A DNA stretch of 22,804 nt, from positions 1-22,804 of the IMG/VR virus record IMGVR_UViG_3300030085_000736; one strand, given 5' to 3'. The DNA is from a virus. Shown here piece after piece: positions 6,254 to 11,742 of the stretch (position 1 is its first letter; every line of letters starts with the position of its first letter). The position numbers were made by a program, and so were the translations under genes. Under the pieces are notes generated by a model. The model ran no database searches and was not told the DNA's origin. It saw nothing but the letters and a program-made list of their open reading frames with translations.

Positions 6254-6691
6254 CTAAATTTCTCCACTTTTCCAAACTTTTAATGCAAGACTATCTTGCA
6301 ACTTGTATGCTTCTTTTTCCCAAGGTAAATCATAGTATCCAGTTTTAGGATGTATCTTTCTACCTTTCCAGACAGCATGACCACTTTCAATCAATTCATC
6401 TGTCATCTCATTTCGTGCATACTGTTTGACATGAACCATCTCATGACACACCGTGGTTACCAACTCAGTGATACCAATATCTTTGTTGATTTCAATAACG
6501 AAAGTACGATTGTCATCTTCCATCAGACACCAGCCAATCGCATCTCTGTCACTCTTAGGAAACTTTTTCAGTTTCACTTCAATATCCAAAGTTCTAAACC
6601 TTGGAAGTAATTCTGTAATCATTTGGTGAGTAGTAATCTCAGCGACTTTTCTCTGAGTTTTATTACCACCAGTAACCGTCACAAAATTCAT
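6254..6691 (-). CDS. SprT-like zinc metallopeptidase
   Basis: From ATG at 6691 this gives 145 residues. HEMVHVKQ at 83-90 is the HExxH zinc site, with a further His/Glu in ESGHAVWKG and a final KIHPKTGYYDLPWEKEAYKLQ region, as in SprT/phage metallopeptidases. The family includes SPRTN-type proteases that remove DNA-bound proteins; the phage members are uncharacterised. An upstream ATG at 6712 lies only about 3 bases from the predicted transcription start, whereas 6691 has a GAGAG ribosome site and fits a 24-base leader. It is a single-gene unit between two promoters. Confidence 0.8.
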   Translation of the reverse strand: MNFVTVTGGNKTQRKVAEITTHQMITELLPRFRTLDIEVKLKKFPKSDRDAIGWCLMEDDNRTFVIEINKDIGITELVTTVCHEMVHVKQYARNEMTDELIESGHAVWKGRKIHPKTGYYDLPWEKEAYKLQDSLALKVWKSGEI

Positions 6692-6721
6692 CTTTTTCTC
6701 TCTTTTTTTCATTATATTAAT

Positions 6722-6750
6722 ATGCTACATTAAAAAGGGGGCAATGTCAA
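6722..6750 (-). promoter_or_regulatory. Sigma70-type promoter for the SprT-like gene
   Basis: Minus strand: TTGACA (6750-6745), 17-bp spacer TTGCCCCCTTTTTAATG, then TAGCAT (6727-6722). The -35 is perfect and the -10 is weaker (4 of 6). The predicted start near 6715 supports translation from ATG 6691. Confidence 0.65.
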
Positions 6751-6790
6751 GTGTTTTTATTATCCTTATAAATCAAGGGTTTAGAACAAT

Positions 6791-6820
6791 AAAAATAGGG
6801 GGTAGACTGAGCTACCCCCC
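6791..6820 (-). terminator. Intrinsic terminator of the candidate small RNA
   Basis: Minus strand GGGGGTAG-CTCAGT-CTACCCCC forms an 8-bp GC-rich stem (plus 6798-6805 with 6812-6819), followed by the U-rich tail TATTTTTATT. It separates the RNase H operon and the small RNA from the SprT-like gene. Confidence 0.85.
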
Positions 6821-6885
6821 AAGGGTGATTCGCTAATATGGTTGAGAGAGAGAGTGAGAGGTTTTTACCATATTATGAATCATTG
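6791..6885 (-). ncRNA. Candidate phage small RNA, about 95 nt, with CU-rich loop
   Basis: Between its own promoter (start predicted near 6885) and a terminator ending near 6791 lies a structured non-coding stretch. The 5' stem pairs GATTC with GAATC, then TAATATGGT with ACCATATTA (plus positions 6867-6881 and 6827-6842, with a 1-by-2 internal loop), enclosing a 24-base loop AAAAACCTCTCACTCTCTCT and on. The 3' part is the terminator hairpin. The predicted start falls only about 4 bases before the stem, as expected for a stand-alone small RNA. The loop is complementary to purine-rich ribosome sites. No reading frame is present. The identification is from structure only. Confidence 0.6.
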
Positions 6886-6891
6886 ACTATA

Positions 6892-6920
6892 TTTGTATCA
6901 TAATCAAGATGCAAAGTCAA
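6892..6920 (-). promoter_or_regulatory. Sigma70-type promoter of the candidate small RNA
   Basis: Minus strand: TTGACT (6920-6915), 17-bp spacer ending ATGA, then TACAAA (6897-6892), with an extended -10 TG. It begins just inside the gap after the stop of the 157-residue gene. There is no gene downstream before the terminator. Confidence 0.65.
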
Positions 6921-6921
6921 G

Positions 6922-7395
6922 TCAAATAATGTTACCGTTAGGCATCCAATAATCGTCTGTCCAACCAAATGCAGATTTTACTACTGCATCAGAAAGACCT
7001 TTATATTTTTGATGTAGAATTTTATCTTTTGCATAACAGACAACTTCTGCTTCTGATTTATGCAAACCTTCTAACATCTGAATGAACATAGTTTCCTTTC
7101 TCATTCTAGGTGTTTGATTATCTGCACCTTCAATGTAGTGCCAGAACTTTCTTACTTCTTGAGAAAGAAGTGTGTGTTCTGTTCCTTCAGGCGCTTCATT
7201 GGGTTTGTAAGGTACTTGACCTTCAGGCATGACCCATTTAATTTTTGGGTCAAAAGAAGATTTGATTAACATCCTAAGAGGCTCACTATCGTGTTCCTTT
7301 AGAACTGCAATCTTTTTATCTTTAGTCTTTGCATTGTTCACCTTTGTCAATACTTCTGACATTAGTGGTGTATAAGTTTTCACTGGTTTATTCAT
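6922..7395 (-). CDS. Conserved T4-like marine phage protein (possibly DUF6433)
   Basis: A 157-residue protein. The start region has NNAKTKDKKIAVLKEHDSEP LRMLIKSSFDP (spaced here), the middle KWVMPEGQVPYKPNEAPEG, and RMRKETMFIQMLEGLHKSEAE towards the end. This layout (KKxxLxxxDSxxLRxxLxxxFD, then WxxPxGxxPYxPN, then RExxFIxxLEGLHxxEAE) recurs downstream of RNase H in T4-like marine phages; from memory it is filed as DUF6433. Function unknown. Start overlaps the rnh stop (TAATG). Confidence 0.8.
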   Translation of the reverse strand: MNKPVKTYTPLMSEVLTKVNNAKTKDKKIAVLKEHDSEPLRMLIKSSFDPKIKWVMPEGQVPYKPNEAPEGTEHTLLSQEVRKFWHYIEGADNQTPRMRKETMFIQMLEGLHKSEAEVVCYAKDKILHQKYKGLSDAVVKSAFGWTDDYWMPNGNII

Positions 7396-8249
7396 TAGAA
7401 GTCTCCAATATTCTCCATTAGGTTTCTTAATCTATACTTCACAAAATAATTTAGTAGTTGTTTTCTATCCTTATCTGGTGTTTCCAAATAGGTCTGAATA
7501 CACTTACTTACTAGTTCTTTTGGAATATAGTTGAGGTCTATTAGAGTTCTGTTTCTATGAAAGTTTCTCATCATCTCTTCATTACAGAAATCTTCAGGCT
7601 CAAGTTCAATCCAAGTTTCAAGTTTTCTTTTGGAAATGGGTCTTTGTCTCAACTCATCTACAAAAGTATTATCTGGTGATAAGAAGTTTGGAACTCCGTC
7701 ACTTCTATCACCTTGAAGTATATGCGTCTTAATATATGTAGTAGGGTCTACACCGTTCATAAATTTCTTTTGTGTCGGACTATACTGCGATACAAAGTTA
7801 TGTTGTTGCAGTTGTATAAAATCCTTGTCACCAGAAAGTATTAACACCTTCTCGTAATTCTTTGGTTCTTTTGCAACATGAAATACAACAGACGCAATGA
7901 TATCATCAGCCTCTGCATTTTCTACTTGCAATACTCTGTATGGGAAAAATTCATCTAGTTCATCACGAATTAGATGTAAGGTATCAAAGATAGCGTTCCA
8001 ATCCAACTTGGATGCTTTTCTATCTTTTCTACGACTATGTTTGTAGTTAGGAAATACTTCCCTTCTCCAATTAGTCTTGTCATCATAACAAAGTACAAGT
8101 TCACCATACTCATCAGAGAATCTACTACGATATCCTCTTAATGAATTTAGAACCATGTGTCTAACTAAGTCTGGTTCTATCTCTTTTCGTCCACCAATCT
8201 GCACCATCAAGTTAGATAGTGTCACTTGGTTCATATCAACTAATATCAT
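7395..8249 (-). CDS. rnh: RNase H / 5'-3' exonuclease (T4 Rnh, FEN-1 type)
   Basis: From ATG at 8249 this gives 284 residues starting MILVDMNQVTLSNLM, which aligns with the T4 RNase H opening LIDFSQIALST and its metal Asp. Further landmarks are VLCYDDKTNWRREVFPNYK, VENAEADDIIASVV and LSGDKDFIQLQ, the acidic metal-binding segments of FEN nucleases, then ILQGDRSDGVPNFLS, the helix-hairpin-helix region, and the T4-like tail DLNYIPKELVS. It removes RNA primers during lagging-strand synthesis. A longer TTG start at 8291 lies within the preceding gene and is not needed. Overlap with that gene is 14 bases. Confidence 0.9.
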   Translation of the reverse strand: MILVDMNQVTLSNLMVQIGGRKEIEPDLVRHMVLNSLRGYRSRFSDEYGELVLCYDDKTNWRREVFPNYKHSRRKDRKASKLDWNAIFDTLHLIRDELDEFFPYRVLQVENAEADDIIASVVFHVAKEPKNYEKVLILSGDKDFIQLQQHNFVSQYSPTQKKFMNGVDPTTYIKTHILQGDRSDGVPNFLSPDNTFVDELRQRPISKRKLETWIELEPEDFCNEEMMRNFHRNRTLIDLNYIPKELVSKCIQTYLETPDKDRKQLLNYFVKYRLRNLMENIGDF

Positions 8250-8628
8250 CTCCGTTACCACCATCATCAGATTGTGGAAGACACTTATCAATCTCGTTTA
8301 GATTTACTTTTGTAATCACTTGATTGTCATCTGTCATTTCTGTCTTCACTATCAAATCCATAAAATCTTGCATAGGATGTGTAAATCCCATTTGTCTATA
8401 AAGAGCTCCCCTAACAACTTCGTTAAGGAAACTTATGTCACCAATAAATCTATCCTTCTTAATATCAAAACCATTCTCTTGTACATTGTGTATAAGATTA
8501 ATCATCAAACCTTCTGCAAGATTATCTGCAAAGTTCAAATCCTCTTGCATTTTGACAGCATCCAAATCTACAATCTTTGGTGCATTGGGTTTAAAATTAG
8601 TTGGGAATTCTATGACATTATCGTTCAA
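8236..8628 (-). CDS. Conserved phage hypothetical protein
   Basis: A 130-residue acidic protein. The N-terminus MNDNVIEFPTNFKP carries the VIEFP motif often seen at the start of small phage accessory proteins; a helical middle (ADNLAEGLMINLIHNVQENG) and SFLNEVVRGALYRQMGF follow, and the tail is Asp/Gly rich. I recall relatives beside rnh in marine T4-like phages but no function. ATG overlaps the stop of the bS21 gene by 4 bases. Confidence 0.75.
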   Translation of the reverse strand: MNDNVIEFPTNFKPNAPKIVDLDAVKMQEDLNFADNLAEGLMINLIHNVQENGFDIKKDRFIGDISFLNEVVRGALYRQMGFTHPMQDFMDLIVKTEMTDDNQVITKVNLNEIDKCLPQSDDGGNGDDIS

Positions 8629-8924
8629 TAACCTAACTCCGCTTGTCTCTTTTCTATCTTCTTGAGATACCTACGTCTACCAGCTGCCTTTGCTTTTCTT
8701 TTCTTCTCACCTTTACTTGTAAAGTAAGTACGTTCTCTCAACTCTTGAAAGAATCCATCTTTCATTAGTTTCTTTTTGAGAACTCGCAAAGCGCCATTAA
8801 CATCAGAGGTAGTAGTACCATCTTTGTTCTTAACTTGTCGAACTGTAACAGTCATACCTTCATCTCTAGGATATTTATCCTTCTTATCACGAAAGCCTCT
8901 TTTATTAAATTTATTGTATCTCAT
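8625..8924 (-). CDS. rpsU: Ribosomal protein bS21 homologue
   Basis: This 99-residue basic protein contains the bS21 pattern: VTVRQ, then NGALRVLKKKLMKDGFFQE, LRERTYFTSKGEKKRKA and KAAGRRRYLKKIEKRQAE. This matches bacterial S21 (a helix with ALRRFKR, then REFYEKP and KRKAKA). bS21 sits near the 16S rRNA 3' end and helps choose translation starts. The phage version has about 25 extra N-terminal residues rich in Lys/Arg. A strong AAGGAG site 5-6 bases before ATG 8924 supports the long form. Phage bS21 genes are known, including in SAR11 phages. Confidence in the family is high; the role during infection is inferred. Confidence 0.88.
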   Translation of the reverse strand: MRYNKFNKRGFRDKKDKYPRDEGMTVTVRQVKNKDGTTTSDVNGALRVLKKKLMKDGFFQELRERTYFTSKGEKKRKAKAAGRRRYLKKIEKRQAELGY

Positions 8925-8932
8925 ATTTCTCC

Positions 8933-9064
8933 TTATTTGTTATTATTATATATCTGTTCACAAATACCACTATCTAGAATGAAACTAGTAGTGTGTACTG
9001 CAATCTGTGGGTAATATGATACTATCACAAAACCTACAATTATCCCTAAGATAAACTTCAACAT
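8933..9064 (-). CDS. Small single-pass membrane protein, 43 residues
   Basis: ATG at 9064 gives MLKFILGIIVGFVIVSYYPQ, an uncleaved-looking membrane helix, and a short polar tail with one Cys. AGGA lies upstream. It fits between neighbours with small gaps (9 bases before the next gene's start on the downstream side). Small proteins opening MLKFILG are common in marine T4-like phages, function unknown. Confidence 0.65.
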   Translation of the reverse strand: MLKFILGIIVGFVIVSYYPQIAVHTTSFILDSGICEQIYNNNK

Positions 9065-9073
9065 TATGTTATC

Positions 9074-9415
9074 CTACACTAATTCTTTAGTAGAGTCAAG
9101 TACTTTCTCAACACAATCTACAGCCTCACAATCGAAACCACCGATATGCCAGTTATACTCTTCTGTAGGAATGTAACCATCTTTCCAATTGTAGATAGTC
9201 GCTTTGACATAGTTGAAGTCTTCTTCTCCCCATTCATCTGTGAATGGAATAGTAAACTCTAACGACCACTGTGCATTGACCTTTTCATAAGGACTCGCAT
9301 CAGTGTATGTTGGTTCACCAAATGTCTTAACTAACTGTCCATAAGTTGTCTTAATATGTCCTTGTAAACTAGACATATTGACATTTACATATTCACTGTT
9401 TTCAAACTCTAACAT
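9074..9415 (-). CDS. Conserved phage hypothetical protein
   Basis: From ATG at 9415 this gives 113 residues beginning MLEFENSEYVNVNMSSLQG. AAGGAGAGG lies 7 bases upstream, which decides this start over ATG 9442. Features: TYGQLVKTFGEPTYTD, WSLEF, ATIYNWKDGY and WHIGGFDCEAVDCVE. This YGQLVxxFGEP ... TIYNWKDG ... WHIGG pattern is a recurring small marine-phage family with unknown function. It overlaps the upstream gene by 7 bases. Confidence 0.75.
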   Translation of the reverse strand: MLEFENSEYVNVNMSSLQGHIKTTYGQLVKTFGEPTYTDASPYEKVNAQWSLEFTIPFTDEWGEEDFNYVKATIYNWKDGYIPTEEYNWHIGGFDCEAVDCVEKVLDSTKELV

Positions 9416-9615
9416 TCTATAACCTCTCCTTTCCCAATCCATACAAGGTTTTCTTCAAACAAGACTTCCCATGTATCTTTTCTCTCTTTCAAGTAATCGA
9501 ACATATAGACGTTTTCTTTCGCCCATTTGATAGCGTCTTTTGCGTTATCAAACTCACCTTTCAAACCCAACTTATTCATTTGGGTGTAAACAATATATTT
9601 CAACTTTTTCTTCAT
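9409..9615 (-). CDS. Small hypothetical protein, 68 residues
   Basis: Basic start MKKKLKYIVYTQMNKLGL, then FDNAKDAIKWAKENVYMF and an acidic/aromatic end. The fold looks alpha/beta. ATG overlaps the previous stop by 4 bases. No recognised family; kept because of tight coupling on both sides and normal coding character. Confidence 0.65.
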   Translation of the reverse strand: MKKKLKYIVYTQMNKLGLKGEFDNAKDAIKWAKENVYMFDYLKERKDTWEVLFEENLVWIGKGEVIEC

Positions 9616-9857
9616 ACTGCGAAACCTCCTAATTCACTTGATGTATCAAGACACTTCTGAGCGTTCTCTTGTGTCATATAATCTGTGTACCTATCAAAAG
9701 GAACAATCATACCACCACAATCTGGGTCTTTACAGATTGCACCCACATACCAACCAGCAGCAGAAGCCATCACGATTGGTTCTGATACAGGCATCTCTGT
9801 ACCCCACACATTTGTGTCAACGAACTTGATTTCTTTGATATCTTTTGCGATTTGCAT
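9612..9857 (-). CDS. Small hypothetical protein, 81 residues
   Basis: First gene of its operon. It opens MQIAKDIKEIKFVDTNVWG, has a small-residue segment VMASAAGWYVGAICKDPDCG with two cysteines 5 residues apart, and YTDYMTQENAQKCLD. The leader holds GAGAGAGTGAGG 6 bases before ATG, the site complementary to the candidate small RNA loop. Promoter at 9887-9915. Function unknown. Confidence 0.7.
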   Translation of the reverse strand: MQIAKDIKEIKFVDTNVWGTEMPVSEPIVMASAAGWYVGAICKDPDCGGMIVPFDRYTDYMTQENAQKCLDTSSELGGFAV

Positions 9858-9862
9858 AATTA

Positions 9863-9874
9863 CCTCACTCTCTC
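9863..9874 (-). promoter_or_regulatory. Purine-rich ribosome site, complementary to the small RNA loop
   Basis: Minus strand GAGAGAGTGAGG lies just upstream of ATG 9857. The loop of the candidate small RNA at 6843-6866 contains CTCACTCTCTC, an 11-base perfect complement, extendable to 12 with a G-U pair. Base pairing would cover the ribosome binding site. Confidence 0.45.
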
Positions 9875-9886
9875 AATTATATTAGC

Positions 9887-9915
9887 ATTGTACCATGTTT
9901 TGATAGCAATGTCAA
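9887..9915 (-). promoter_or_regulatory. Sigma70-type promoter with the TATCAAAACA spacer
   Basis: Minus strand: TTGACA (9915-9910), 17-bp spacer TTGCTATCAAAACATGG, then TACAAT (9892-9887), with extended -10. It drives the 9.86-6.9 kb operon including bS21 and RNase H. Confidence 0.82.
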
Positions 9916-9923
9916 GGGCTATT

Positions 9924-10130
9924 TTAATAATAACCCCAAAAATCATTCCACATATCGTCTACCACACCTTCTGCGATACCGATATCGAAATGAGTAGTCA
10001 AACCTAACTTCTCTACTACCCAAGCTTTCATCTCTGCGATATGTTCACACTCACCAATCTTGGTTTCAAGACCGTCAATATCAAAGACCTTTTCTTCGAT
10101 ATCCATCATGTAGTTCTTAACTTTACCCAT
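9924..10130 (-). CDS. Small acidic hypothetical protein, 68 residues
   Basis: MGKVKNYMMDIEEKVFDIDG at the start, then ECEHIAEMKAWVVEKLGL and an acidic aromatic end (DDMWNDFWGYY). It forms its own unit: promoter at 10163-10191, GAGG ribosome site 8-10 bases upstream, and a new promoter directly after the stop. I recall short proteins with the MGKVKxYMMDIEEKV start in marine phages, function unknown. Confidence 0.75.
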   Translation of the reverse strand: MGKVKNYMMDIEEKVFDIDGLETKIGECEHIAEMKAWVVEKLGLTTHFDIGIAEGVVDDMWNDFWGYY

Positions 10131-10162
10131 AATTTACCTCTTTCTCTTTATCTTACTCTAAG

Positions 10163-10191
10163 AGTATACCTTGTTTTGATAACAGAGTCAA
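10163..10191 (-). promoter_or_regulatory. Sigma70-type promoter with the TATCAAAACA spacer
   Basis: Minus strand: TTGACT (10191-10186), 17-bp spacer CTGTTATCAAAACAAGG, then TATACT (10168-10163). Spacer nearly identical to those at 6222 and 9887. It lies just after the terminator of the pseudoazurin operon. Confidence 0.8.
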
Positions 10192-10213
10192 GTCTTTTTT
10201 GAGAAATTTAGGG

Positions 10214-10242
10214 CTAAAAAAACCCTTGAAAATCAAGGGTTT
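10214..10242 (-). terminator. Strong intrinsic terminator after the pseudoazurin gene
   Basis: Minus strand AAACCCTTGA-TTT-TCAAGGGTTT forms a perfect 10-bp stem with a 3-base loop (plus 10220-10229 with 10233-10242), followed by a run of seven U. It lies 12 bases after the gene's stop. Confidence 0.93.
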
Positions 10243-10253
10243 CTTTAACTGTT

Positions 10254-10673
10254 TTAGAGATTTTTGATTAGTTCTTTGAGTTTTCTTTTGGATTTACCCA
10301 TCATTTTCGACTTTTTGACCGAATCGAGGTTTTCCAACGAATCACCCACAACTACGAGTGCAATCATACCCATACCTTTGTGGGGGGTGCAAACATAGAG
10401 ATATACACCTTCTTTTTCAAAAGTGTAAGAAACTTCTTTGTTGTTCTTACTTTTGATTTTTTCTGCACCTTCTGGTACAGTTACAAATTGGACATTGTGT
10501 CCTTTACTAGTCGGCACCCAAGTAATTGTATCACCAACATCCACTCTGGCGATATCCTCTGAGTATACCATCTTAGCTCCATCATCTCGTTTATTCAACA
10601 TTTCAATAGTCATATCTTCTGCAAATGCAGAGGATGTAATCATAACAAATAATAGTGTAAATAATCTAATCAT
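10254..10673 (-). CDS. Pseudoazurin-like blue copper protein
   Basis: A 139-residue exported type 1 copper protein. A signal peptide ends at SSAFA-ED (about residue 18). The mature protein follows bacterial pseudoazurin closely: EMLNKRDDGAKMVYSE, VGDTITWVP, KGHNVQFV, VPEGAEKIKSK, YLYVCTPHKGMGMIALVVVG and DSLENLD. All four copper ligands are present: His59, Cys95, His98 and Met103. Pseudoazurins carry electrons in the periplasm to enzymes such as nitrite reductase, nitrous oxide reductase or cytochrome c peroxidase. It ends an operon after a 19-residue mini-gene (ATGA overlap) and is followed by a strong terminator. Family is secure; the partner in the host is unknown. Confidence 0.93.
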   Translation of the reverse strand: MIRLFTLLFVMITSSAFAEDMTIEMLNKRDDGAKMVYSEDIARVDVGDTITWVPTSKGHNVQFVTVPEGAEKIKSKNNKEVSYTFEKEGVYLYVCTPHKGMGMIALVVVGDSLENLDSVKKSKMMGKSKRKLKELIKNL

Positions 10674-10729
10674 TTTGTTTCCTTTTTTCCATTAATTAGT
10701 TCTAACTCTTCATCTGTATAGGGCCACAT
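10670..10729 (-). CDS. Micro-ORF of 19 residues between two operon genes
   Basis: MWPYTDEELELINGKKETK. The ATG overlaps the stop of the upstream gene (TAATG), the stop overlaps the pseudoazurin ATG (ATGA), and an AGGAG ribosome site lies 9 bases upstream. Three independent signals support translation. I recall similar MWPYTxEE mini-proteins in marine phages. It may act mainly to couple translation of the pseudoazurin. Confidence 0.55.
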   Translation of the reverse strand: MWPYTDEELELINGKKETK

Positions 10730-10965
10730 TATCGCAACTCCTCAATCTTCTTATCAAATTCTCGATTTGTTGCTTCGTTCATTTGTTGTAAATGAAACAT
10801 CAAATCTTTGTCTCCACGATTCCAGATATGTACTTCATTCATAATTCTTTGATTCGCACTTAACTGTCTGCCTCTTTGCATATTTAGAAATATCTTAACT
10901 ACATGGTATTTCACAACATCACACACATGACAAGTACGCTCATACACAGCGCTTGCTACTGACAT
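10729..10965 (-). CDS. Conserved small phage protein, 78 residues
   Basis: MSVASAVYERTCHVCDVVKY at the start with CHVC, then NMQRGRQLSANQRIMNEVHI and a helical end. Only one CxxC is present, so a zinc site would need a partner. AAGGAG lies about 8 bases before ATG. A TATAAATA element lies about 50 bases upstream. First gene of the pseudoazurin operon; function unknown. Confidence 0.75.
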   Translation of the reverse strand: MSVASAVYERTCHVCDVVKYHVVKIFLNMQRGRQLSANQRIMNEVHIWNRGDKDLMFHLQQMNEATNREFDKKIEELR

Positions 10966-11010
10966 CTATTGTCTCCTTTTTGAAAATATAGTTTAGATTT
11001 AAACTACACT

Positions 11011-11020
11011 ATTATTTATA
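11011..11020 (-). promoter_or_regulatory. T4-late-like element TATAAATAAT before the pseudoazurin operon
   Basis: Minus strand TATAAATAAT at 11020-11011, 46 bases before ATG 10965, with no -35 box in front. It is the only promoter-like signal I see for the three-gene operon ending with pseudoazurin, which suggests late expression. The 217 bases from 10966 to 11182 otherwise hold only a 7-bp inverted repeat around 10991 and no convincing gene. Confidence 0.45.
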
Positions 11021-11182
11021 CATGAAGACCATTTTCAAAATCGCAATTCTGTTATGCGTATTTGGAAACTGTGACATTAATACACATATTAGATTTATTT
11101 TTTTCAACAGTCGAAAAATATATACATTAGGAATAAGTAACAGTGCATATGTTCATATGCATAAATTAAGGAAATCACAAAC

Positions 11183-11560
11183 ATGAAACATTTAATCTTA
11201 ACTGCATTTCTATTTGCAGGCACTTCTGCTGTGGCCGAGGATGGACTTTCTTGGGGTGGAGAAATAGATGCAAAGTACAAAGTTGATGCAGAGACATTAA
11301 CTATGACACTAGAACCAGACGTAACATATACAGTTGGTGCATCTGCTTTAACAGTAGGTATGGACATTCCAGTATGGAACTCTACTTCTGCCGATAGTTT
11401 TGTATTATTAGACGCACTAGATGCTGGTAAACAACCAGACCTAGACATTGAAGTAACTCATCAACTACGAGATAACTTAGAGTTGTCTCTTGGAACTGCA
11501 TGGGATTTAAACCGACAAGAAAGAGAAGAAATCACACTAGGAGTTTCTTTCTCATTCTAA
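11183..11560 (+). CDS. Outer-membrane beta-barrel-like protein, only clear plus-strand gene
   Basis: A 125-residue protein with a signal peptide (MKHLILTAFLFAGTSAVA-ED). The rest alternates polar and hydrophobic residues in strand-sized blocks (DAKYKVDAETLTMTLEP, VTYTVGASALTVGMD, LELSLGTAWDL) and ends ITLGVSFSF, with a terminal Phe like the beta-signal used by the BAM machinery. It is too short for a full porin but could be a small barrel or a barrel subunit. AAGGAAA lies 10 bases upstream. No convincing plus-strand promoter is visible. Small exported proteins of this style occur in marine phages; function unknown. Confidence 0.75.
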   Translation: MKHLILTAFLFAGTSAVAEDGLSWGGEIDAKYKVDAETLTMTLEPDVTYTVGASALTVGMDIPVWNSTSADSFVLLDALDAGKQPDLDIEVTHQLRDNLELSLGTAWDLNRQEREEITLGVSFSF

Positions 11561-11567
11561 TTTAATA

Positions 11568-11593
11568 AAAGGGTGTCCGTTTAGGTCACCCTA
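11568..11593. terminator. Bidirectional terminator between converging genes
   Basis: GGGTGtCC-gttta-GGtCACCC forms a 7-bp stem with one T-T mismatch (plus 11570-11590). On the minus strand it is followed by TTTTATTAAATT, a good U-tract; on the plus strand the tail is weaker. It ends the plus-strand gene and the minus-strand nucleotide metabolism operon, overlapping the stop of the 51-residue gene. Confidence 0.7.
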
Positions 11594-11741
11594 GTTCTAT
11601 AAACTTTGGAACACAGTATACTTCACCATCTAGTTTACTTGCATACTCATTACATTCTTTGATATTCCAAAACCCCATATCCATTTCCAATACAGTTACA
11701 CCGTTACCCAGATGCACTAGTATCAAAAATAGATAGACCAT
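11586..11741 (-). CDS. Small exported two-cysteine protein, 51 residues
   Basis: ATG at 11741 follows the upstream stop by one base. MVYLFLILVHLGNGV is a hydrophobic leader; then FWNIKECNEYASKL and VYCVPKFIEL carry the two conserved cysteines of the mini-protein family also seen at 1166 and 22306. It is the last gene of its operon and the terminator hairpin overlaps its stop. Function unknown. Confidence 0.65.
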   Translation of the reverse strand: MVYLFLILVHLGNGVTVLEMDMGFWNIKECNEYASKLDGEVYCVPKFIELG

Positions 11742-11742
11742 T

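Noticed and set aside
6803-6820. TAGCTCAGT resembling a tRNA D-arm on the minus strand
   Set aside because: It is the loop and stem of the terminator hairpin. No anticodon arm, T-arm or acceptor stem can be formed around it.
6841-6860. GAGAGAGAG-type purine tract as a simple repeat
   Set aside because: The short dinucleotide run is part of the stem-loop of the candidate small RNA, so it is described there and not as a separate repeat.
10991-11009. Small inverted repeat TAGTTTA-GATT-TAAACTA
   Set aside because: Only 7 AT-rich base pairs with no U-tract; too weak to call a terminator or operator.
11022-11186. Plus-strand ORF of 54 codons (MKTIFKIAILLCVFGNC start) overlapping the barrel gene start by ATGA
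   Set aside because: No ribosome site, an unlikely second half and AT-rich composition; the hydrophobic start and overlap may be chance. It would be worth revisiting if conserved in relatives.
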